Assembly (NCBI GenBank): GCA_027078365.1
Contig: JALWYQ010000043.1
Location: 31,513 to 95,512, forward strand
Reading direction: 5' to 3'
DNA length: 64,000 nt
Source of the DNA: Phycisphaerae bacterium
GTDB lineage: Bacteria > Planctomycetota > Phycisphaerae > Sedimentisphaerales > Sedimentisphaeraceae
Positions 16,678-25,331 of the stretch are shown here, one piece after another; within the stretch, counting starts at the first letter, position 1; every line of letters starts with the position of its first letter. The position numbers and the translations under genes were made by a program. Under the pieces are notes generated by a model. The model was not told the DNA's origin, made no database searches, and saw nothing but the letters and a program-made list of their open reading frames with translations.

Positions 16678-17421
16678 TTACTTTCTACGCACTAGCATCG
16701 CACCAAAGCCAATTAAAACAAGGCTAATCGGTTCTGGAACAAATGTAAGATTGTCCATAGCAAAATACGCCGGCGTATTCATTCCATATGCGCCAACATC
16801 TGAGGAGTTAAGATCAAATGATAGGCTTCGTACATTCGCGCCAAGACTAGTCAAGTCCACCCATTTCCAGTCAGAGAGGATATTTGTCCCATCGGCAAGA
16901 TACACGACTACCGAGTTAGCAATCGCACCAGAGGCATCATAACCAGTTATAGTGAGAGTGAACCAATCATCTTGGGTAAATTTCTTAGCAAAGCTATCAC
17001 CATTTAGCATCGACAGCGCCGCATATGTTGTGTTTGCAACATCAAAACCAGCCACTGCGGCATCAACATTGAAAGTAATCCCATTCGAACTAGACCAAGG
17101 CTCGTGGAAAACGCCATAATTACTAGAGCCATTAGCCCCACTACCTGGATAAGCTGCGTACTGATTTGACCAACCAGCAGTTGCAGTATCGCTAACTTTA
17201 GAATACGCAAAGCCATCCCAACTACCATAGGTAGAATTGTAATTATTGGTAAAATAAACCAAGCCATCGTTTTGTGCAAATCCCCCAGAAAGGTCGCTAC
17301 CATTATAGTATTCGCTAGAACCATCAAAGGCAAGACTCTCAAAATCACTAACATAGCTAACCCCAGAGGCTAAAGCCACATTGGCCAATAAACACATTGT
17401 TAAAATCAAAATCTTCTTCAT
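16678..17421 (-). CDS. DUF4465 surface protein with PEP-CTERM anchor
   Basis: The 247-residue protein has a signal peptide (MKKILILTMCLLANVALASG). A DUF4465 domain occupies nearly all of the mature chain, with its N-terminal pattern (FESLAFDGSSEYYNGSDLSG, YGSWDGFAYS, NQYAAYPGSG, YGVF). A PEP-CTERM tail follows (VPEPISLVLIGFGAMLVRRK), the target of exosortase. DUF4465-type proteins are, as I recall, found in vitamin-B12 acquisition loci of Bacteroidota. Here it is the first gene behind a cobalamin riboswitch and terminator, so a role in surface capture of cobalamin or a related corrinoid is a reasonable inference. No exosortase or BtuB-like receptor is in the window. Confidence 0.88.
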   Translation of the reverse strand: MKKILILTMCLLANVALASGVSYVSDFESLAFDGSSEYYNGSDLSGGFAQNDGLVYFTNNYNSTYGSWDGFAYSKVSDTATAGWSNQYAAYPGSGANGSSNYGVFHEPWSSSNGITFNVDAAVAGFDVANTTYAALSMLNGDSFAKKFTQDDWFTLTITGYDASGAIANSVVVYLADGTNILSDWKWVDLTSLGANVRSLSFDLNSSDVGAYGMNTPAYFAMDNLTFVPEPISLVLIGFGAMLVRRK

Positions 17422-17538
17422 CGAAACAAACTCCTTATCTTCTTTTTAATCCTGTTCTGTTTTAATATTACGGGCATCTATTAAAACCGCCCTCTGTAAT
17501 TGAAAGACGCTTACTCGAGATTACGCCTTAAAATCCAT

Positions 17539-17575
17539 AAAAAAACCGCCGTCTCTAGCGAATAGAAACGGCGGT
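17539..17575 (-). terminator. Intrinsic terminator downstream of the cobalamin riboswitch
   Basis: On the minus strand ACCGCCGTTTCTA pairs with TAGAGACGGCGGT around a TTCGC loop (13-bp stem), followed immediately by TTTTTT. It lies between the aptamer and the DUF4465 start at 17421, exactly where an expression-platform terminator belongs. Confidence 0.9.
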
Positions 17576-17651
17576 CTTGTGTTAATCAATACCCAATACA
17601 ATATGATACCCTTTTAACCCTACCATGTTCCAAATCGCGAGAACAACATGC

Positions 17652-17860
17652 AGATATACCACAGGCAGGTTTTCTGACTTACGCTTAGTTATCTCTAAAA
17701 CTTCAGAGCAACCACAACAACCAAGACACCTTCCCATCCTACAAAGACAGTGGCAATAAATCTTGGTAAATTTCAGCGCTTACAGCGGCGCGACCGTCGC
17801 GGATTTTCACCGCGTTCCCTTTTTGATTCCTTAATCTCAAAGAGACTTTAGAACCTGTAG
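17652..17860 (-). promoter_or_regulatory. Cobalamin (adenosylcobalamin-class) riboswitch
   Basis: Read on the minus strand, the RNA contains the core of the cobalamin aptamer in order: a 5' P1 strand with ACAGG, GGGAACGCGGTGAAAATCC, CGCGACGGTCGCGCC, GCTGTAAGCG, then GCCACTG, GGGAAGGTG, and the 3' end AGTCAGAAAACCTGCCTGT closing P1. All conserved blocks are present in the right order and the length (~210 nt) fits. It is followed by a strong terminator and the three-gene secreted operon, so binding of cobalamin probably switches the operon off. Confidence 0.95.
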
Positions 17861-17891
17861 TAACTAATTATCTTGTCAAAGAACGTTAGCC

Positions 17892-17920
17892 ATCATACTA
17901 ATTCAAAGACAACTATTCAA
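17892..17920 (-). promoter_or_regulatory. Sigma-70-type promoter of the riboswitch operon
   Basis: On the minus strand TTGAAT and TATGAT are separated by exactly 17 bp, with an expected start near 17885, about 25 nt before the aptamer. The rest of 17921-18075, upstream of the divergent gene at 18076, shows only AT-rich sequence. Confidence 0.65.
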
Positions 17921-18075
17921 GATTATTATCCGATAATATCGCCGTTGCATGGCCAACAAAAGAGATTCTTCAAGAATATTCCGTAGCTAACTCTTTTAAT
18001 AATCATATGTTAGCGATAGGTGTTTTTTAAACATCACGATAGATTTTAAAGGCAATTACTGTTATTATTACCTCT

Positions 18076-20652
18076 ATGAAAATCTCGCAACATGCAGATA
18101 ATACAGAAAAGCTCTACGGCATTCGCGCCGAGGACATCCACAAATGGATTGATGGCTTCTTCGATTCCGAAAGTCTTAGGCAGTTTCTACAATTTGGCAA
18201 ACGAGACGGATACAATCCATATAAACATCGCAAATACAGACATAGCCTTGATGCCCTCGAAGATGCATATAGAGAGTTTACGCCTAAATACACTAAGCAA
18301 CAAATCAGAAACGTTCTAGAGTCACACATCAGAGACGACTACGATGGCTACATCCCCACCAGAGAAGATTTCGAGAACGGAACATTCAAAGAGAAATATC
18401 ATGAATCAGACGAAAGGCATGAGAGCGAGAATATTTTTAGCACCGTAGAGCTTGCCGATTACTTCAAAGGCAAACATTACGCCCAGCAGCACAACGAAAA
18501 CAAAAAACACCTCAACAGATTCTATCTACGCATCGTATTACCAACGGTAATAGCAATTATTCTATTCGTCTCAAGCATTTTCATCTTCGTCATTCCCATC
18601 TTTCGTAACAATATGATGGAGAGCAAAAAGAGAATGCTAAAAGAGCTTATCCAAACAGCGACAAGCACAATCGACACACATATAGAAGAAGAAGAGCTTG
18701 GCAAAGTCTCAAGAGAAGAAGCGCAGAAGGAAGCAATAAACGAATTGCAACATATCAGGTACGGCTCAGAAGGAAAAGATTACTTCTGGATTACAGATAT
18801 GCACCCAAGAATGATTATGCACCCATACAGGCCCGATCTAATCGGTAAGGATTTAACAAACTACGTAGATACTGGCGAAAAGAGTAAGACTAAAATTTTT
18901 GTCGAGTTCGTAGATATTGTTCGCAAAAACGGCAAAGGATTTGTTAAATATCACTGGCAAGACAAGCACGATCCCACAAAGCTAGTACCAAAACTATCAT
19001 ACGTCTGCGGCATTCCTCAATGGGGTTGGGTTATTGGAACTGGTATCTATATCAATGATGTTGAGGAAGAACTATCACACCTAACAGCCTATCTCAGTGA
19101 AATTCTACTTGCCATATCTGCAAGTTTATTCATTGTCATCTTTTACATTGTGATTCAAAGCCGCAAGATAGAGCAAAATAAGCTTCGAGAAGAAGCAGGT
19201 CTTATTGAAGCAAAAGAAAGATACCGCGCGCTAGTTGAAGCTTCCAACGAAGGCTATATTCTTGTTATTCAAGGCAAGAACATATATTCAAACCATGTAC
19301 TCGAACAAATGCTAGGCTATAGCGAACAAGAACTAGCATCGGAAGATATCTGGGAGAAAATCCTTCCCGATAGAATGGTAAACGCAGACTGCATAGCAAG
19401 CATCAGAAAAGTCTTACGTGGTGAAAGCGCTAAAGGTGAATTTGATGTTGAATTAAAGACGCGCAGCTCAAATATAATTGAAGCAACACTAACCATATCA
19501 AGGGCATTCTTCTCACACAAAGATGGCCATATCATTACATTTAGACGAATATTAAGCAAAAAAAGTATCCTTGATGACAACTCTGTGCAGATAGAAGATG
19601 CAGAGATAGCACCAGAAGAGATTATCGAGAAGATAAAAAACACCACCAATAGAGGCTCAATAATCCGAACTCTAAACTCCGTGCCTACTATCGCAAGGCA
19701 TATGTTTGCAAACAAAGCAGAGTCTGCGCAACTACGAAAGTTTCTTTCAGATATTTTTGAAGTAGCAACATTGCAGTTTATAAAGATTGCTTTAGAAAAT
19801 CATGGGCCTGTAAAACAAAAGTTTGCATTTTTATCTTTAGGTAGCAACGCTAGAGGTGAGATGACTCTCTTCTCCGATCAAGACAATGCCATTGTTTTTG
19901 AAGATGTTGCAAAAGACAAAATCGAAGCATTGCGCAGCAACCTGCTAACAATAGCAGATAGCATTTGCAACAACCTAGATAAAGCTGGCTATCATTTCTG
20001 TATCGGTGGAATTATGGCAGTGAACCCAAAATGGTGTCTTAGCGTGTCAGAATGGAAAAAGAGATTCTCAAGAGAGATAAACAACTCCTCCCCAGAGTCA
20101 CTAAAAGATATCAATACCGTCTATGACATTAAATGTATATATGGAGACATGGCTCTCTTAGAAGAATTGCAAAACCACATAATAGACATTGCTTCAAGCA
20201 ATCAAGAATTTCTAATGCATTTTGCGCGTCATTGCTTAACATATGAGACACCGCTAAACACATTTGGAAACCTACGATTTGAGAAGGTTCATGATGCAAA
20301 ACTAATCAATCTCAAAGAGAGCCTCGCAACCATTGTAAACTTTGCAAGAATCTACGCTCTTCGAGAAAAGATAACAAAGGCTTCAACTCTTGATAGATTA
20401 GAAGAACTAACAAAGATGAATGTAATCAAACAAGACACATTCGATGAGATGAGCTCATTATTTGAAATTCTTTGGCGACTCAGATTTTACAATCAAATCA
20501 TATGTCATTCTCAGCTTAGAGAAGTCAACGACATGCTTGATATAAAAGACATCTCAGAACGCGAGCTCAAAAAACTAAAATCAGCTCTATCTTATATTCA
20601 AGTCTTCCAGACAAAACTAAGCTATGATTTTCTCGGCGTTGCGCAGATATAG
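18076..20652 (+). CDS. Cache-PAS-DUF294 nucleotidyltransferase signalling protein
   Basis: This 858-residue membrane sensor has, in order: a cytoplasmic N-terminal helical region (~1-115) that I do not recognise; a membrane helix (~150-175); an extracytoplasmic single-Cache domain (~180-335, with KDYFWITDMHPRMIMHPY and WGWVIGTGIYI); a second helix (~342-362); a PAS domain (~380-490); and a DUF294-type nucleotidyltransferase (~540-700) with its C-terminal partner to the end. The transferase motif GSNARGEMTLFSDQDNA (~587) keeps the G-S and D-x-D residues of the GlnD/KNTase fold. No kinase, GGDEF or methyl-accepting domain follows. It probably senses small organic ligands and modifies a target by nucleotidylation. 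Linking it to the porin next door is speculative. Confidence 0.82.
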   Translation: MKISQHADNTEKLYGIRAEDIHKWIDGFFDSESLRQFLQFGKRDGYNPYKHRKYRHSLDALEDAYREFTPKYTKQQIRNVLESHIRDDYDGYIPTREDFENGTFKEKYHESDERHESENIFSTVELADYFKGKHYAQQHNENKKHLNRFYLRIVLPTVIAIILFVSSIFIFVIPIFRNNMMESKKRMLKELIQTATSTIDTHIEEEELGKVSREEAQKEAINELQHIRYGSEGKDYFWITDMHPRMIMHPYRPDLIGKDLTNYVDTGEKSKTKIFVEFVDIVRKNGKGFVKYHWQDKHDPTKLVPKLSYVCGIPQWGWVIGTGIYINDVEEELSHLTAYLSEILLAISASLFIVIFYIVIQSRKIEQNKLREEAGLIEAKERYRALVEASNEGYILVIQGKNIYSNHVLEQMLGYSEQELASEDIWEKILPDRMVNADCIASIRKVLRGESAKGEFDVELKTRSSNIIEATLTISRAFFSHKDGHIITFRRILSKKSILDDNSVQIEDAEIAPEEIIEKIKNTTNRGSIIRTLNSVPTIARHMFANKAESAQLRKFLSDIFEVATLQFIKIALENHGPVKQKFAFLSLGSNARGEMTLFSDQDNAIVFEDVAKDKIEALRSNLLTIADSICNNLDKAGYHFCIGGIMAVNPKWCLSVSEWKKRFSREINNSSPESLKDINTVYDIKCIYGDMALLEELQNHIIDIASSNQEFLMHFARHCLTYETPLNTFGNLRFEKVHDAKLINLKESLATIVNFARIYALREKITKASTLDRLEELTKMNVIKQDTFDEMSSLFEILWRLRFYNQIICHSQLREVNDMLDIKDISERELKKLKSALSYIQVFQTKLSYDFLGVAQI

Positions 20653-20748
20653 CTAGTCTATTTTGGAACTATTAAAGACTCAAAACAAAGTCTCATAGAT
20701 TCTCTAAATCACTCTAACTCAGTCTGCGCATGCCGTCTCTAATCCTGC

Positions 20749-22113
20749 CTAGAAACTCATCTGCAATCTACCACCGACGATTACTGCATTGTCTCTATTT
20801 TGGTATCCTGCAGTAGGATCAATAATCCACTGAATATCTGGAGTGAAGTGTATTGCCTTTGATATCTCAATATTGTAATACATTTCCACACCCTGCTCTG
20901 AGCCAAGGTTAAGTGCTGCTGGCAAGTCGTCACTGAGCTCAACATAGTAATAACCAATACCGAAAGTATCGTTGTCGCGCTCATCAAAAATACCCTTACC
21001 ACCTACACCAAAACTATAGAATCTCTGTATTGGATTTGCGCTGCCGTCTGTATATCCAAACCTACCAAAAATACCAACCCCCTGTGTTGGATCCTCTTCT
21101 TCACTGTACAAGTATTGATCGAAGTTGTACCATATACCACCGTCTCCAGACTGTTTTTTTATCGTACCAGTAGGTATCGTTACCAACCAGTTCTGATCTA
21201 AAGCAGTGAAATGTTTATTACTGTAGGCATACCCTATACGTTGATGACCAACTTGCCCCCAGAGATGTAATGTCTTGGTAACCTCTACTCCAACAGAAGT
21301 TCCTCTAGGAGAGCTAAACGCCGTATCAAAGCCACTCGTAGTAACTCCGCCATTAGCATCAATCGCAAAGGTCGATATGCGCGTTTCTTTATCAGGAAAA
21401 TAACACATCGCAACAGTTAATGCCGTATATGGAGCGTATAAACCAAGTACTGGATTACCCTTAAATGCAGCCGATAGAAATTGAGTCTTCTCGTTGTCTG
21501 CAAATTCATTCTCATCAGCAAGTGTAATTGGATCAATCTTACCAATCATCACAGCAAACTGCTCTGAAAGAAATTGAGTAAGATACAACTCCGAAAGAGT
21601 GGTTAACCCAGGCTCGTCTTTCTCAGGGAATAACACGTCTGTATTAATTGGCATAATCGCCGCAACGGAGCCATAAGGACTATTGCCAAATGCCGTTTCT
21701 CCGTGAAAAGTAATCATACCAGCAGGCCACAAACCAAGACGCTGAGTATCAAACCTAAGCCAATAATCTGCCGAGCCAGAATAACCCCAAGCACCAGCTG
21801 TATTTTTGCCTCCACGAGTATTACCTTGAAAGACCTGTGTTATTTGCGTCTCAAAGGTAATTCCCTTTAATGCCAACTCTGTACGCTTGCCATCCAAATC
21901 GCCAAGTAAAAACTCTCTATCCCAGAAGCACCCCTTGTAATCTTTAATCTTAAATGGAGAGTTCTCTGGAAGAGTTGCCTCATTCGCAACAAGTGTTTTC
22001 TGCGAACTAGCATCATCGCTGACAGGGCAGCTCTTCTTGCATTGCTGCGCATACGTTAGATTTACAACGACCACCATCAAGAACAATAAGACTGTGGTAG
22101 AGAGTTTTTTCAT
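20749..22113 (-). CDS. OprB-family carbohydrate-selective porin
   Basis: The 454-residue protein has a signal peptide (MKKLSTTVLLFLMVVVVNLTYAQ) and the features of OprB-type outer-membrane porins: FETQITQVFQGNTRGG near the start, WLRFDTQRLGLWPAG, the GKIDPITLADENEFADNEKTQFLSAAF segment, IFGRFGYTDG, and a C-terminal strand ending in Phe (VGGRLQMSF). It should form a beta-barrel for diffusion of sugars. It is convergent with the Cache-PAS gene and has its own upstream region before ruvC. Confidence 0.88.
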   Translation of the reverse strand: MKKLSTTVLLFLMVVVVNLTYAQQCKKSCPVSDDASSQKTLVANEATLPENSPFKIKDYKGCFWDREFLLGDLDGKRTELALKGITFETQITQVFQGNTRGGKNTAGAWGYSGSADYWLRFDTQRLGLWPAGMITFHGETAFGNSPYGSVAAIMPINTDVLFPEKDEPGLTTLSELYLTQFLSEQFAVMIGKIDPITLADENEFADNEKTQFLSAAFKGNPVLGLYAPYTALTVAMCYFPDKETRISTFAIDANGGVTTSGFDTAFSSPRGTSVGVEVTKTLHLWGQVGHQRIGYAYSNKHFTALDQNWLVTIPTGTIKKQSGDGGIWYNFDQYLYSEEEDPTQGVGIFGRFGYTDGSANPIQRFYSFGVGGKGIFDERDNDTFGIGYYYVELSDDLPAALNLGSEQGVEMYYNIEISKAIHFTPDIQWIIDPTAGYQNRDNAVIVGGRLQMSF

Positions 22114-22185
22114 CGTTTTATATCCTTACAAAACCTTTAATTCATTCTCTTGCAGACAAAAGAAATTCTCTTGCCCGCATCAATA

Positions 22186-22665
22186 TCAAATTTGCCTATT
22201 GGCATTCATACAGCACAATGCAATAGCAATCGCATCTGCAACATCAGCAGGTTCTGGAGGTTGAGGCAAGTTTAAAATAGATGCAATTGCAAGTTGCATC
22301 TGTTGCTTTGTTGCCCTGCCATGACCTGTGAGAGATTTCTTAATTTTAGTCGCAGCATAACTCTCAACATCAATATTTCTAACCCCAGCCCTTTGAAAAA
22401 TAACTCCTCTAGCGTGCCCCATAAGAATCGCTGTCTTGGGATGCGCATAGTGAGAATACAACTCCTCAACCGCCATAATCTCAGGTGAGAATCTATCAAA
22501 TATACTATCAATATCCTCTGCAATCTGAGCCAAGCGTTTTTGCATCAGCTGATTAGTCTTCACTTTTATTACCCCAGCCTCGACGAGTTTAAAATCACCT
22601 TCATCTGCATCGATAACCGCATAGCCACAAATCCTAAGACCAGGGTCAATCCCAAGAATTCTCAT
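22186..22665 (-). CDS. ruvC: Crossover junction endodeoxyribonuclease RuvC
   Basis: RuvC resolves Holliday junctions by paired symmetric cuts. The 159-residue product has all four acidic active-site regions: MRILGIDPGLRICGYAV (first Asp), AVEELYSHYAHPKTA (Glu), and the C-terminal PADVADAIAIALC (two Asp). GHGRATKQQMQ precedes the last helix. Length fits the family. ruvA and ruvB are not adjacent. It is the last gene of a housekeeping run, 21 bp after cysS. Confidence 0.96.
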   Translation of the reverse strand: MRILGIDPGLRICGYAVIDADEGDFKLVEAGVIKVKTNQLMQKRLAQIAEDIDSIFDRFSPEIMAVEELYSHYAHPKTAILMGHARGVIFQRAGVRNIDVESYAATKIKKSLTGHGRATKQQMQLAIASILNLPQPPEPADVADAIAIALCCMNANRQI

Positions 22666-22686
22666 AGAACACTTCCAGAAAAGAGC

Positions 22687-24162
22687 TTACTTCTTTTGCC
22701 AAGTTGTTCCATCTGGAGAATCTTTAAATATCACTCCAAACTCAGCCATCTTATCGCGAATCTTATCAGCTAAGGCCCAATCTTTATTTTCTCTAGCCAA
22801 CGCCCTTTGTTCAATAATAAAGCCCATGAGATGATCGAGTAATCCATCATCATCTGCGCTAGAATCTTCATAATTATCTAGAACAATACCAAGCACATCT
22901 CCACCGAGAAGCCTAAACTGATTATCGATTGCCTCGAGCGTTTCTTTGCTTGGATTAGCAGCTAAAACTTCATTGGTCATCTTCACCATTTCATAGATAA
23001 CAGAGAGTGCAACGCTGGTGTTTATATCATCATTCATCGCTGCTTCGAATCTAGTCTTAGCATCTTCTAATCTTTCAACAATCTTTGAATCAGCTTCCGA
23101 CGAAGTTGCATTCTTAATTGCCTTGCGCAGCGACTTTATCGCAGCCGTAATTTTATCCAGCCCGCTCTGCGCGCTAGTTAGAGCCGCATCAGAAAAATCC
23201 AATGGGCTTCTATAGTGGCTATTCAAAACTAACATTCTTACAGCTATCGGAGAATAGGCTCTGCTTAACCTCTCATGCTCTCCAGTAAAGACCTGCTTTA
23301 AGTTGATGAAGTTATTAAGGCTCTTGCCCATTTTAGTTCCATCAACCGTTACCATATTGTTGTGCAACCAATAACGCACAAACAAACAACCATTAGCCGC
23401 TTCGCTTTGAGCAATCTCACATTCGTGATGAGGGAACTTATTTTCTAAGCCTCCACCGTGAATATCAATAGTCTTGCCAAGATACTTCATACTCATAACA
23501 GAACACTCAAGATGCCAACCCGGATAACCCTTGCCCCAAGGAGAATTCCATTGCATGATATGGTTTGGCTCAGCCTTCTTCCAGAGCGCAAAATCAACAG
23601 GATTCTTCTTCTCACTTACCACATCAATTCTATGGCCGCTTTGCATATCCTCAATCTTGCGACCTGAGAGCTTGCCATATTCTGGAAACTTTGAGACATC
23701 AAAATACACAGAGCCATTAACCTCATAGGCAAAGCCCTTCTCGATTAACACTTCTATCATCTCAATCTGTTCTGGAATATGCGCAGCCGCCCTTGGGCTT
23801 ATATCTGGCCGCACACAGTTTAGCTTATCCATATCTTCAAAGTAGCTTGCTGTGTAGTGTTCTGCTAAAGCCATTGGATGAATGCGCTGCTTACGCGCAG
23901 CAACAGCTAGCTTATCCTCGCCCTCATCGGCATCATCAGTTAAATGGCCAACATCTGTGATATTTTGGATGTAAGTAACATCAAGCCCTAGATACCTAAG
24001 GTATCGCACTATCACATCAAAGCTGATATAGCTCTTTGCGTGCCCAAGATGCGCATCTCCATAAACAGTTGGGCCGCAAACATACATTCCGGCTCTACCC
24101 TCTTGAATTGGGACAAACTCTTCTTTTTTTCTGGTTAATGAATTGTAAAATTTAAGTTCCAT
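22687..24162 (-). CDS. cysS: Cysteinyl-tRNA synthetase
   Basis: CysS charges tRNA-Cys. The 491-residue enzyme has the HIGH-equivalent motif with the zinc Cys (YVCGPTVYGDAHLGHAKSYI), further zinc ligands in HLECSVMS and FPHHECEI, and the KMSKS loop as KMGKS (GTKMGKSLNNF). The class-I catalytic fold is followed by the DALR helical domain and a C-terminal segment. It is eight bases from ispF, which suggests cotranscription. Confidence 0.97.
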   Translation of the reverse strand: MELKFYNSLTRKKEEFVPIQEGRAGMYVCGPTVYGDAHLGHAKSYISFDVIVRYLRYLGLDVTYIQNITDVGHLTDDADEGEDKLAVAARKQRIHPMALAEHYTASYFEDMDKLNCVRPDISPRAAAHIPEQIEMIEVLIEKGFAYEVNGSVYFDVSKFPEYGKLSGRKIEDMQSGHRIDVVSEKKNPVDFALWKKAEPNHIMQWNSPWGKGYPGWHLECSVMSMKYLGKTIDIHGGGLENKFPHHECEIAQSEAANGCLFVRYWLHNNMVTVDGTKMGKSLNNFINLKQVFTGEHERLSRAYSPIAVRMLVLNSHYRSPLDFSDAALTSAQSGLDKITAAIKSLRKAIKNATSSEADSKIVERLEDAKTRFEAAMNDDINTSVALSVIYEMVKMTNEVLAANPSKETLEAIDNQFRLLGGDVLGIVLDNYEDSSADDDGLLDHLMGFIIEQRALARENKDWALADKIRDKMAEFGVIFKDSPDGTTWQKK

Positions 24163-24169
24163 AGAAATC

Positions 24170-24682
24170 CTATAGTGTTCTCTTTAATCTTCTTCTAAGC
24201 ATAACAATAGCAAACGCTTCGATTGCCTCTTCTCTACCTACAACACCAACCCCCTCGCCAGTCTTAGCCTTAACATTCATCGCCGAAAAATCCATTCCAA
24301 GAAGCGATGCGATTTTTCTTCTAATCTGCCCCTTGTAAGGCGCAAGCTTGGGCATCTGAGCATGAATTGTCAAATCTATATTAACAATCTCCCAACGATT
24401 AGAAGCGATGATATCTTTAACCTTCTTTAAAAGCTCTCCGCTATCTACGCCCTTAAATGCAGGATCAGAATCTGGAAAGAGCTCTCCAATATCTCCAAGT
24501 CCAGCGGCACCAAGAAGTGAATCTATCACCGCATGAATAGCGATATCTCCATCACTATGCGCAACCGCACCTGCGTAATGATCAATCTCTACACCACCAA
24601 GCACAAGCCTATTGCCCGCCTTTAATCGATGTAAATCACTGCCAAGCCCACTGCGATATTCATATTCGAGTCCACTAATCAT
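24170..24682 (-). CDS. ispF: 2-C-methyl-D-erythritol 2,4-cyclodiphosphate synthase
   Basis: IspF catalyses the fifth step of the MEP isoprenoid pathway. The 170-residue protein has the metal site (GSDLHRLKAG, with D-x-H) and conserved AHSDGDIAIHAVIDSLLGAAGLGDIGELFPDSD. It also has IDLTIHAQMPKLAPY and the C-terminal VKAKTGEGVGVVGREEAIEAFAIVML. It is a stand-alone IspF without the IspD fusion seen in some lineages, between hisB and cysS. Confidence 0.97.
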   Translation of the reverse strand: MISGLEYEYRSGLGSDLHRLKAGNRLVLGGVEIDHYAGAVAHSDGDIAIHAVIDSLLGAAGLGDIGELFPDSDPAFKGVDSGELLKKVKDIIASNRWEIVNIDLTIHAQMPKLAPYKGQIRRKIASLLGMDFSAMNVKAKTGEGVGVVGREEAIEAFAIVMLRRRLKRTL

Positions 24683-24697
24683 ATAAATCTCTCTTAA

Positions 24698-25282
24698 CTA
24701 GAGAAGCCCCTTTGTGCTTGGGATATCATCACCCACAACCTTAATAGCAGAGGCAATCGCCTGACCAAGCGCCTTAAAAATTCCCTCTGCAATGTGATGA
24801 CTATTAGTTCCATATGCAACGTTAACGTGAAGATTAATCTTGGCAGAATTTGTAAACGCCCTGAGAAACTCCTCGATTAGCTCAACATCGAAGTTGCCAA
24901 TCTTCTCTGAGTTGTACTTTGCGTTATACACACAGAATGGTCGTCCCGAAAGATCTATCGCAACATTTGCAAGGGCATCTTCCATAGGAACAGAACTAGA
25001 GCCATAACGAGCGATACCTCGCTTATCGCCAAGAGCCTTATCGAGAGAATTACCAAGACAAATACCAATATCCTCAACGCTGTGATGGTCGTCTATTTCG
25101 ATATCACCAACAGCTTTAACCTTCAAGTCTATCCGACTATGCTTACTCAAATGCGCAAGCATATGATCCAAGAAGCCAACACCGGTATTTAAATCGTACT
25201 TACCAACGCCATCAAGATTCATCTCAATAGCAATGTCAGTTTCGTTAGTTTTGCGTTCTAATTTTGCGACTCTCTGTTCCAC
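24698..25282 (-). CDS. hisB: Imidazoleglycerol-phosphate dehydratase
   Basis: HisB dehydrates imidazoleglycerol phosphate in histidine synthesis. The 194-residue monofunctional form has the twin metal-binding segments: GVGFLDHMLAHLSKHSRIDL with DIEIDDHHSVEDIG, and later GTNSHHIAEGIFKALGQAI, plus RGIARYGSSSVPMEDAL. There is no fused phosphatase domain. It follows hisC by 49 bp and is probably cotranscribed with it. Confidence 0.97.
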   Translation of the reverse strand: MEQRVAKLERKTNETDIAIEMNLDGVGKYDLNTGVGFLDHMLAHLSKHSRIDLKVKAVGDIEIDDHHSVEDIGICLGNSLDKALGDKRGIARYGSSSVPMEDALANVAIDLSGRPFCVYNAKYNSEKIGNFDVELIEEFLRAFTNSAKINLHVNVAYGTNSHHIAEGIFKALGQAIASAIKVVGDDIPSTKGLL

Positions 25283-25331
25283 GTTATCACCTCTTTTTTT
25301 TACGGTACAAGCAAAAATTCTTCAAAAGCCC

